This document shows, piece after piece, positions 24,315 through 32,472 of a stretch of DNA of 46,197 nucleotides. Position numbers and translations under genes: made by a program. Source of the stretch: MVYY01 sp035369865 (GTDB lineage: Bacteria > Bacteroidota > Bacteroidia > Bacteroidales > Paludibacteraceae); contig DAOOVG010000002.1 in NCBI GenBank assembly GCA_035369865.1, positions 1 to 46,197 on the forward strand, given 5' to 3'. The notes beneath the pieces are model-generated. The model was not told where the DNA came from. It ran no database searches and saw only the letters and a list, made by a program, of their open reading frames with translations. Positions within the stretch are counted from its first letter, which is position 1, and the number at the start of each line of letters is the position of its first letter.

Positions 24315-26690
24315 TTATCCTTTTTTAAGAAAAGAAGTAAAGTTTTTTGGGGTTTTTTCGCGATACTTATATTTTTTCCCATAATGATATTTATACAGGC
24401 CATATCCATAACTTGAAATATTATCTGTACCATTCAAAATTACAGCCATATTTTTGAATTTTTTACTTTCGTAAGTGGTATTGATCAAATGACATACTTC
24501 TCTTGGAGAATAATTTTGACGAGCTATGCATATATTTATATCACTGATTCTATCCAATAGGAAAGTATCAGATACGATTCCTATTGGAGAAGTATCTAAA
24601 ATAATATAATCATATTGTTTTCGTAACTCATCAATGAGTTCATCTAATCTTGAATTCATGAGTAATTCAGCAGGATTAGGTGGAATAGGACCTGCCATGA
24701 TAACATCCAGATAAGGATGAATTCCCGAAGGATGAATAATATCTTTTATTTGACAATTTGAATCAGATAAAAATATAGTAATACCCTTATCTTTAGGTAA
24801 TTGCAGGTATTCATCAAGCATAGGATTACGAATATCCAGTCCAATTAAGATGACCTTTTTTTTCATCAAAGCAAATGACATCGCTAAATTAACAGCTACA
24901 AAAGTTTTTCCTTCGCCACTGATTGTAGAGGTAATAAGAATAACTGGTGATTTTTTATCAGGCAACATAAATTGTAAATTGGTACGAATAAGGCGGAACA
25001 TTTCTGCAATAGGTGCAGTTTTTCCTTCTTGTACTACAATTTTGTCTAATTCTTTTGTTAAGCCAATGCTTCCCAAATAAGGAACTTGTACTAATTTCTG
25101 GAATTCTTTTCTGTCAGTGATAGTATTATTAAGTATTTCTTTGAGATAAATAATACCCACAGGGAAAGCAATACCTAATATAAGAGCAATGAGGAAAATA
25201 ATTAATCTACGTGGTGCAACTAAATTTCCTGTATAAGCTGCGTCAATAATCCGAGCAGAAGGTATGGTGCTTGCAAGATTCAAAGCATTTTCTTCCCGTT
25301 TCTGTAATAAAAATAAATAAAGCTCTTCTTTAATTTGTTGTTGACGTTTTATTTCAAGATATTGGCGTTCTTGCGTGGGTATGCTTTTAATTTTAGAAAT
25401 AAATTCCGATTCTTGCTTTAGAAGGTTGTTTTTAGAAATTTTCAAACTATTATTAATATTTTTAATGCTGCTAATAATGGTTTGTTTTAAGCCATTAATT
25501 TGTTGTTCCATTTGAGCGATCACCGGATTGTTTTTATTGGAACTTCTTAAAATTTTAGTTCGTTCAAGTAATGCTAAATTATAATCATCGATTAATTTTA
25601 CAAGAGCTACATCTTGAATACCTATATTTATTGGTAATAATTCAAATTGATTACTAGCGTCAGTTAAATAACTTTCCACATAACTTATCAAGTTGATTTG
25701 TGTTTCAATTTCAACTAATTTTTTTTGGTAATCACTTGCTGTTTCCAGATACAATTGAGCTTCAGAAGAAATATCAGTTAAATTATTTTTCTTTTTATAA
25801 TTTTCAACATTTAATTCTACATCAAGCAATTCCCCACTAATGAGTTTTAAACGATTTTCGATAAAGTCGGCAGAATTCGAGAGTACCATATTTTTATCAA
25901 ATGTGGCATCAAGGTTATAAAGTTCAATTAATTTATTAAGAATTACTTCTGCTTTTTTTGGAGAAGCTGATACTGTAGTAATACTAATTACATTTGAATT
26001 TTTATTTACCGTAGCAGCGGTAATAGTAGAAGAATATTTTGCAAGCAACATGCGTTGAGGATAAGTAATAATTTTTATTAATTCTCCATTTTCTAATGGT
26101 TTTATTTCTAAAAGTTTAAGTTCTCCTAAAGGAGTTGAGAATGAACCAGAAAGTTGAGACAGTTCATACTTTTTTTTAATTTTTTTACCATATTTCAAGT
26201 TGATACTATATCCTTTTTGGGTTCGTTTTAATTGAAGTGTTAATGGATATTTTAATGAATCTATAAAATTTTCAGTAACAACTAATTTAATGGGAGTTTC
26301 AGGATAAATTTCATCATATCGTAGCCCATTTTTTATGTAATATTCTGTTTGTATTTCCAATGAATCAATTACTTGCTTAATGAGTGTTTTAGAAGAAAGA
26401 ACTTGAATTTCATCTTCAACTTCTTTAGAAATTCCCATTAAACCAACATTATTAAATAATGTCATGTTCGACAACTCCGGGGTGGTATTTTGATTTCTGA
26501 GTAAGATAGTAGCCTGGACTTGATATTTTGGATGAGCAATTTTTAAATAAAATATAGCTATTATAAAACAAAATATAATAGAAACAAGGAACCATGGCCA
26601 TTTATTTAGGTGTTTTTTAATAAGTTCTCTTAAATTAATAGTATCATTATTATTTTCAGAGACTGGAGGGACAATATTATTGTTTTCCAT
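24315..26690 (-). CDS. wzc: Polysaccharide co-polymerase / BY-type tyrosine kinase (Wzc-like)
   Basis: 791 aa inner-membrane protein controlling chain length and export of capsule or exopolysaccharide. N-terminal Wzz domain with first membrane helix at about 31-50, a long periplasmic coiled region (about 270-450), the GNVR-like stretch PTQERQYLEIKRQQQ, and second helix at about 494-517. The cytoplasmic BY-kinase follows: Walker A TISGEGKTF at 589-597, Walker A' ILIGLDIRNP at 614-623, Walker B YIILDTSP at 695-702. The C-terminus carries a tyrosine cluster (Y761, 763, 766, 768, 770, 774, 776), the expected autophosphorylation tail. Directly downstream of the Wza-like lipoprotein gene with a 32-base gap. 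No phosphatase or glycosyltransferase gene lies in the window. Confidence 0.93.
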   Translation of the reverse strand: MENNNIVPPVSENNNDTINLRELIKKHLNKWPWFLVSIIFCFIIAIFYLKIAHPKYQVQATILLRNQNTTPELSNMTLFNNVGLMGISKEVEDEIQVLSSKTLIKQVIDSLEIQTEYYIKNGLRYDEIYPETPIKLVVTENFIDSLKYPLTLQLKRTQKGYSINLKYGKKIKKKYELSQLSGSFSTPLGELKLLEIKPLENGELIKIITYPQRMLLAKYSSTITAATVNKNSNVISITTVSASPKKAEVILNKLIELYNLDATFDKNMVLSNSADFIENRLKLISGELLDVELNVENYKKKNNLTDISSEAQLYLETASDYQKKLVEIETQINLISYVESYLTDASNQFELLPINIGIQDVALVKLIDDYNLALLERTKILRSSNKNNPVIAQMEQQINGLKQTIISSIKNINNSLKISKNNLLKQESEFISKIKSIPTQERQYLEIKRQQQIKEELYLFLLQKREENALNLASTIPSARIIDAAYTGNLVAPRRLIIFLIALILGIAFPVGIIYLKEILNNTITDRKEFQKLVQVPYLGSIGLTKELDKIVVQEGKTAPIAEMFRLIRTNLQFMLPDKKSPVILITSTISGEGKTFVAVNLAMSFALMKKKVILIGLDIRNPMLDEYLQLPKDKGITIFLSDSNCQIKDIIHPSGIHPYLDVIMAGPIPPNPAELLMNSRLDELIDELRKQYDYIILDTSPIGIVSDTFLLDRISDINICIARQNYSPREVCHLINTTYESKKFKNMAVILNGTDNISSYGYGLYKYHYGKKYKYREKTPKNFTSFLKKG

Positions 26691-26722
26691 ATTTTTGATT
26701 TTTCTATTTTGTGAAAAATTAT

Positions 26723-27514
26723 TTATTTGCTAATGCTATAAATCACTGTTACTAAAGTGGCAATGGTAGAAAGAGTTGATAAATATAAAGGAATATTTTG
26801 AGCTGAAATATTTCTTACTACATTTGGTTCCACATAAAGAATATCGTTTTGCTGCAAATAATAATATGGAGAAGTAAACAAATCGGTAGAATTAAGATTT
26901 AAACGGACAAACTCTAATTTTCCAAGGTTTTCTCTTATGAGTAATACATTTTCTCTTTTTCCATAAATGGTCATATCGCCAGCTAAACCTAAAGCATCCA
27001 ACACAGTAACCCTTTCATTATCAATAGGATATTGTCCTGGTCGCAAAACTTCGCCCAAAATAGTAACCTTATAATTTAAAAATTGAATGGTAACAATAGC
27101 ATTTTTTAAATATGAAGATAAAAGTTCATTGATATGTTGGATAGCTTGTGATTTAGTTAAACCTGCTAATTTAATCTGTCCAATAATGGGAAAATTAATA
27201 TAGCCATTTACATCTACCAAATAAGATTGTAACACTGGTGCTGCATAAATTTGAGCACTTCCAGGAGATGCATAAGAGACTATGGGTAAATTAAATGGCG
27301 CTACTGCTTCGGGATCAATACCTGAAACTGTAATTGACAACATATCACCTGGGCAAATTCGTGCTTCATGAATTGTTTTAAAAGATTGATTAATGGTTTC
27401 AGCAGACTGTTCATCAAGTTCATAAAAATAAGCAATTTTTTTCTGTGAAACACAACTGGTGAATAAAATTAAAATGCTTATCAATATTATTATTCTTTGA
27501 TAGATTTTTTTCAT
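26723..27514 (-). CDS. wza: Polysaccharide export lipoprotein (Wza-like)
   Basis: 263 aa. N-terminal lipoprotein signal with lipobox LFTSC, modified Cys at 21. The Poly_export domain follows (ICPGDMLSITVSGIDPEAVA, and YLVDVNGYINFPIIGQIKLA), then an SLBB-type segment (VTILGEVLRPGQYPI, VTVLDALGLAGDM). A hydrophobic stretch at the C-terminus (LYLSTLSTIATLVTVIYSIS) would cross the outer membrane as in Wza, or lie at it. It forms the outer-membrane exit for the polymer and pairs with the Wzc-like kinase encoded next. It lies 70 bases after the DUF349 gene, so the three may be cotranscribed. Confidence 0.9.
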   Translation of the reverse strand: MKKIYQRIIILISILILFTSCVSQKKIAYFYELDEQSAETINQSFKTIHEARICPGDMLSITVSGIDPEAVAPFNLPIVSYASPGSAQIYAAPVLQSYLVDVNGYINFPIIGQIKLAGLTKSQAIQHINELLSSYLKNAIVTIQFLNYKVTILGEVLRPGQYPIDNERVTVLDALGLAGDMTIYGKRENVLLIRENLGKLEFVRLNLNSTDLFTSPYYYLQQNDILYVEPNVVRNISAQNIPLYLSTLSTIATLVTVIYSISK

Positions 27515-27584
27515 ACTTTTGCTTGCTATGGATTTTTAGTGATTTATATTTTAATAAACTTACATAAAATCTAATAAGGATTTT

Positions 27585-29486
27585 TTATAAATATTCTTCG
27601 ATTAATTTGATTTTTTCCTCTATTAAATGTTTTTCTTCTTTGAGTGCCTCAATCTTTTTTTCTAACTCAGATATTACTTTGTCCCCTTTTTGGGAAGAAG
27701 AAGAAAAAAATCCTAAATTATTTTCATATGTGGTAATTTCAGATTTTAGATGCTCATTGGATTTCATCAATTTCTCTCTTTCCTGATATAATTTGTTAGG
27801 ACTTTTTGAACGCATATTTTGTAAGTTATTTTTAAAAATTTCCAATTTTCGACTTACAAAGTCAATGTTCAGTTCATCATATTTCTTTTCGATAGCTAAA
27901 CGAAATTCTTTATAAATTTTATCTTTTTCTTTAAAAGGAACATGCCCAATCGTATACCATTCGTCTATCAAAGCTCGTAAAGCCAACAATGATACTGAAA
28001 TATTCTCTGTTTTTTGAAAAGCATTAATCCTTGCAATTAAATCCCTTTTTTTTTCTAAATTTTCTATCTCAGAGTTTTTTTGATTATTATTAACTTTCTT
28101 TTTTTGTTCAAAAAAATAATCGCAAGCTGAAATGAACCGTTTCCATAAATCATCAGAATATTTTTTAGAAACTGGGCCAATATTTTTCCACTCTTTTTGG
28201 AGTTGAATCATTTTTTCAGCAGTATCTTGCCAATTGGTACTATCTTTTAAAGCTTCTGCCTGTTCGCATAAGACCAGTTTCTTTTTATAATTCTCAGCAT
28301 AAGTATTTCGTATTTGTTTGTAAAATTCAGCTTTTGCTGTAAAAAAAGTATCACACGCTTTTCTATATCGTTCAAAAATTTTTTGATTCATTTTCTTAGG
28401 AGCAAAACCTATGGTACGCCATTCTTTCTGAAGAGTTAATATGTTTTTAGTAGCTTCATTCCAATCATTGAAACTTTTTAAATTAGTGAAGTCGATCATC
28501 TCAATTTTTTCGCAAATGACCATTTTTGTAATTAAATTTTCTTCTTCTTTTTTCTTGATAGACTCGAAATAGGATTGATGTTTTTTATTGATAATAGTGG
28601 AAGCATTTTTAAATCGTTGCCAAATTTGTTCACGTAACTCACGTGAAACAGGGCCTATTTCGTGCCATTCTTCATGAAGTTTTTGTAATTTCTGAAAAGC
28701 AATAATGACATCAGTTTCTTCCTTTTCAAGTTTTTCTGCTGCTTCACAAATTTGAACTTTGGCTTCTAAATTTTTTCTGAAATCGTACTCTTTTAGTTCG
28801 TTGTTGATTTTAATTAAATCCCAAAATGCTTCCTGAATAGCATTGTATTTTTTTTGTAGAGTATTTAAATTTGCAGGAGGTACTAAACCTATAGTCCTCC
28901 ATTCTTGTTGTAAAGCTTTAAATTCATTGATATGCGTAGAAACATCATCTTTGCTTTCACTTAAAGCTTTCATTTTTTCAAGAATTTCTTGTTTTTTTGC
29001 CAGGTTTTCATTGAGATTTTTTTCTATGTTAGCTTGATAATGAGCTTTCTTTTCACGAAATTCGGCAAGAAGCGATTTGAAATTTTCTTCTATTTTATTT
29101 TTCTCATTTATTAAATTTTCTTCCTCAACTTCTTTATTCTCAGAATTTTTTTGTTCTTCAGTTTCTGATTTTAATTTTTTATAAAAGTGTTGCTTAATGT
29201 GTTCAACTTCTTCCTTAATTTCTTCTATATTTTGGTTAAGACGTTGTTTCAAAGCATCTACTAATTCTTCTAAGGTATAAGAAGAATAGTCAATCTCTGC
29301 ATTATTATTAATTGTTGAATTGTTATTAGAAATTGATTCATTTAAAATGGAAGATTTTGCCGGAACCGCTTTTCTTTCTTCAGTTTGATCTGTATCATTT
29401 ATTTCTATTAGAGAGGATTCAATAGTATCGATTTCTTTTTTATCCATAAGGTTTTCCGGATAATTCACATTGTCGAGCAGGTTCAT
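27585..29486 (-). CDS. DUF349 repeat protein
   Basis: 633 aa, highly charged and helical, no signal peptide. It contains five recognisable DUF349 units, each with an EW..IG turn followed by a helix: LQQEWRTIGLVPP, LHEEWHEIGPVSR, LQKEWRTIGFAPKK, LQKEWKNIGPVSKK and LIDEWYTIGHVPFK. The C-terminal 90 residues form a coiled coil. The family is widespread in Bacteroidota; its role is unknown. The ATG at 29486 is used here, but the ATG at 29447 (MDKKEIDTIES) is also possible. It lies upstream of wza on the same strand with a 70-base gap and has its own -7 box (29522-29529). Confidence 0.85.
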   Translation of the reverse strand: MNLLDNVNYPENLMDKKEIDTIESSLIEINDTDQTEERKAVPAKSSILNESISNNNSTINNNAEIDYSSYTLEELVDALKQRLNQNIEEIKEEVEHIKQHFYKKLKSETEEQKNSENKEVEEENLINEKNKIEENFKSLLAEFREKKAHYQANIEKNLNENLAKKQEILEKMKALSESKDDVSTHINEFKALQQEWRTIGLVPPANLNTLQKKYNAIQEAFWDLIKINNELKEYDFRKNLEAKVQICEAAEKLEKEETDVIIAFQKLQKLHEEWHEIGPVSRELREQIWQRFKNASTIINKKHQSYFESIKKKEEENLITKMVICEKIEMIDFTNLKSFNDWNEATKNILTLQKEWRTIGFAPKKMNQKIFERYRKACDTFFTAKAEFYKQIRNTYAENYKKKLVLCEQAEALKDSTNWQDTAEKMIQLQKEWKNIGPVSKKYSDDLWKRFISACDYFFEQKKKVNNNQKNSEIENLEKKRDLIARINAFQKTENISVSLLALRALIDEWYTIGHVPFKEKDKIYKEFRLAIEKKYDELNIDFVSRKLEIFKNNLQNMRSKSPNKLYQEREKLMKSNEHLKSEITTYENNLGFFSSSSQKGDKVISELEKKIEALKEEKHLIEEKIKLIEEYL

Positions 29487-29521
29487 TTACAATAAAATTT
29501 TAGAAATGTCGCAATCTACTT

Positions 29522-29529
29522 CAAATATA
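29522..29529 (-). promoter_or_regulatory. -7 box of DUF349-wza-wzc unit
   Basis: The minus strand reads TATATTTG, a full TAnnTTTG match, 36 bases before the ATG at 29486. The -33 TTTG is not evident. Confidence 0.45.
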
Positions 29530-30114
29530 AAATATTAACAGTTTATTGTTTTAATAATTAGGACAAAAATACGATATTTATTTTTAATATTCATAATTTT
29601 ATAAATATAAAATTATCTCTCCTTTGCTGTGGAATGTTTTAAAATCTTGATTTAAAACATAAATGATTGATATTTCGCCCTTCAAAAAGCAAGGGTAAAA
29701 ACATGTAAAAAAGCAAAAAAGCAACATATTATTTTTAATATTTCACTAAAAATGAGCAGATTAGTTTTATAATTAAAAAAACAAAAAATAGACTATTTAC
29801 TAAAGTTAGAAAAAAATTTCTGAAATTGAAATGGATTTCAATGGAAACAGATAAGAAAGTGTAAACATTTTGTGAGGCTTCAAGGCGTTGAAACTAATGG
29901 AAAGTTTTTCAAAGGTCAAGAGTTTGATACTAAGGTTAATTCGGGAATAAAATTAACATCAGAATTTTCATTAGAAATAAACATTATGACCTAAACGAGA
30001 ATTATATTGCATATAAAATTTCACACATTCTTTAATTAAGTAAGAATTTCTTACTTTAGCGGACAATAAGGATTCATCTTAGAATTTTTTTAATGACAAA
30101 TTTGGGATAAAAAT
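29530..30114. other. Gene-free stretch between DUF349 and htpG genes
   Basis: No supported gene. It contains a perfect 19-base palindrome at 30038-30056 (arms AAGTAAGAA/TTCTTACTT) and a plus-strand open frame at 29830-29994 without a good start, reading FVRLQGVETNGKFFKGQEFD and KVNSGIKLTSEFSLEIN, which could be a coding remnant. The rest is AT-rich with frequent stops. Confidence 0.4.
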
Positions 30115-30150
30115 AAAGCTCACTCTGCTTTTTGTCGTAAAGTGAGCTTT
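30115..30150 (-). terminator. Terminator of htpG
   Basis: AAAGCTCACT (30115-30124) pairs with AGTGAGCTTT (30141-30150), 10 bp around a 16-base loop, followed on the minus strand by ATTTTTAT. It lies 18 bases past the htpG stop. Confidence 0.8.
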
Positions 30151-30168
30151 TAGTAAAGTTTTCTGCTT

Positions 30169-32223
30169 TTATAATAATTCAAAACTCCGTTTAACAAAAT
30201 TTGCAAGTGGTTCGCCTTTGAGTAAATTGTTTGCCAATAAAGCCAAATCGATCAACTGACGAATAGGCTTATATTGATTAGCAAAATTAGTCACAATTGT
30301 TTTTTTCTTTTCTTTCAATTCGTCGAGCTCTTTTTGCAAGTCTTCCAATTCAGCTTTTTCTTCAGCAGGAATTTCTTCTTCTTTTTTATCTTTGTGACTT
30401 TCTTTTAACTGATGGTATTTTTCACTTTTTTCTTTCAATTCTGCCTCGATAGGTTCCAATTCTTCCTGGCAAAAGGAATTTATTTCATTTAAGATTTTAT
30501 CAATCAAAGGATGAGCTGTGTTGATAACAAGATTGAAACTTTCGGGCATTTCGCCATAAAATTGCATCATACCTCCTTCGATAGCCGACATTTGTTTCAT
30601 CCTTCGTAAAAATTCATTTTGCGTAATGAAAACAGGTGAATCATTTGTCTTTAAATGTTCAAACGTAATAATGAAATTAGTTTTATCCATCGCTGGCAGT
30701 TGTGAATTAAAAGCAATGGAAAGTGTTTCTTGTTGATCCTCTGTCAAAGGTACTTTTTCAATTTCTTCTTTTTGAATCAATTTATCAATTACATCGCTGT
30801 CAACTCTAACAAATCGGCTCTTTTCCCATTTGTTTTCCAACTGACTAATCAAGTGCATATCCAGTTGACCATCCATTAATAAAACATCGTAACCTTTATC
30901 TTTGGCTTGCTGAATGTAACTGTATTGTTCATTCGCATTTGTGGCATATAAATAAATCAAATTCCCATTTTTATCTTTTTGATTATCAGAAATAAGTGAT
31001 TTATATTCATCAAAGGTAAAATATTTTCCATCCACATTTTTGAACAAAGCAAATTTTTCAGCTCTTTCGTAAAATTTTTCATCGGTCAACATGCCATACT
31101 CTATAAAGAGTTTCAAATCTTCCCACTTTTGTTCAAACTGAGCACGATCATTTTTGAAGATTTCTTGAAGTCGGTCGGCTACTTTTTTGGTAATGTGGTT
31201 AGAAATTTTACGAACATTTGCATCACTTTGTAAATAACTTCTGGAAACATTCAATGGAATATCCGGTGAATCAATTACGCCGTGAAGCAATGTCAGATAT
31301 TCCGGAACAATATTTTCTACATGATCGGTCACATAAACCTGGTTGCAGTAAAGATGAATTTTATTTCGTTGAATATCAATGTTATTCTTGATTCTTGGAA
31401 AATACAAAATTCCTGTCAAATGGAACGGATAATCCACATTGAGATGAATGTAAAAAAGTGGATCCTCATTCATCGGAAACAATTCATGGTAAAAGTTAAG
31501 ATAATCTTCTTCTTTTAACTCTTCTGGTTTCTTAATCCAGGCAGGTTCTGTATTATTAATAATATTGTCTTTATCGGTTTCTACATATTTACCGTCTTTC
31601 CATTCTTTCTGTTTCCCAAATGCAATAGGAATGGGCAAAAATTTACAGTATTTGTTTAAAAGTTCTTGAATTCTATTTTCCTCCAAAAATTCTTTATTGT
31701 CTTCATCAATATGCAAAACCACATCAGTTCCTCTATCTGCCTTAATTGTTTCTTCAAGAATATATTCAGGATCGCCATTGCACGACCAGTGTTGAGCCGT
31801 AGCACCTTCTTTATAGGATAAAGTGAAAATCTCAACTTTTTTTGCAACCATAAATGCCGAATAGAAACCTAATCCAAAATGTCCAATTAGTGATTGAGCA
31901 TCATTTTTATATTTTTCAAGAAATTCTTGAGCGCTCGATAAAGCAATTTGATTAATATAATTGTCAATTTCTTCGGCAGTCATCCCTACACCTCTATCGC
32001 TAATAGTAAGTGTTTTTTTCTTTTTATCAATAGAAATTCTAATGGTGAGATCACCTAATTCGCCTTTGAATTCACCGATAGAAGCAAGAGTTTTCAACTT
32101 TTGTGTCGCATCAACAGCATTTGCAACCAGTTCACGAAGAAAAATTTCATGTTCACTGTATAAGAATTTCTTAATTACGGGGAAAATATTTTCACTCGTT
32201 ACCCCAATCTTTCCTTTTGCCAT
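30169..32223 (-). CDS. htpG: Molecular chaperone HtpG (Hsp90)
   Basis: ATP-dependent chaperone, homodimer, cytoplasmic. 684 aa. N-terminal GHKL ATPase: EIFLRELVANAVDA (the usual form is LISNASDA), ISDRGVGMT, and the lid motif GHFGLGFYSAFMV. The middle domain contains the conserved GVIDSPDIPLNVSRSYLQ with the catalytic-loop Arg. In the C-terminal domain a Lys/Glu-rich insert lies before the dimerisation helices, as is common in Bacteroidota. ATG at 32223. Divergent from pnp. A clear promoter was not found; TCATTTTG on the minus strand about 30 bases upstream differs at one position from the -7 consensus. Confidence 0.96.
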   Translation of the reverse strand: MAKGKIGVTSENIFPVIKKFLYSEHEIFLRELVANAVDATQKLKTLASIGEFKGELGDLTIRISIDKKKKTLTISDRGVGMTAEEIDNYINQIALSSAQEFLEKYKNDAQSLIGHFGLGFYSAFMVAKKVEIFTLSYKEGATAQHWSCNGDPEYILEETIKADRGTDVVLHIDEDNKEFLEENRIQELLNKYCKFLPIPIAFGKQKEWKDGKYVETDKDNIINNTEPAWIKKPEELKEEDYLNFYHELFPMNEDPLFYIHLNVDYPFHLTGILYFPRIKNNIDIQRNKIHLYCNQVYVTDHVENIVPEYLTLLHGVIDSPDIPLNVSRSYLQSDANVRKISNHITKKVADRLQEIFKNDRAQFEQKWEDLKLFIEYGMLTDEKFYERAEKFALFKNVDGKYFTFDEYKSLISDNQKDKNGNLIYLYATNANEQYSYIQQAKDKGYDVLLMDGQLDMHLISQLENKWEKSRFVRVDSDVIDKLIQKEEIEKVPLTEDQQETLSIAFNSQLPAMDKTNFIITFEHLKTNDSPVFITQNEFLRRMKQMSAIEGGMMQFYGEMPESFNLVINTAHPLIDKILNEINSFCQEELEPIEAELKEKSEKYHQLKESHKDKKEEEIPAEEKAELEDLQKELDELKEKKKTIVTNFANQYKPIRQLIDLALLANNLLKGEPLANFVKRSFELL

Positions 32224-32425
32224 GTCTTTTAATTTTAAAATAAATTTTACAAAATGAGATAATTATTTTTTGCCTTAAAATTTTTGCAAAAAAAGTGCCA
32301 TAGAGGATTTGGTGACAGAATGTCAGAATTTAATTAGCAATACTTTCAAAAAAGGAAGGTTTTTTTATCTTAGTTATATTGTTATGAAATTGACGGATAT
32401 GATAAAAATATTGTAAAAAATTTTG

Positions 32426-32433
32426 TAAATTTG
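32426..32433 (+). promoter_or_regulatory. -7 box of pnp promoter
   Basis: TAAATTTG matches TAnnTTTG, 39 bases before the pnp ATG. A -33 TTTG at the right distance is not evident. Confidence 0.5.
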
Positions 32434-32472
32434 TGCCGAAAAAAATAATTTAAAAAAGAAAAATGTAATTTT

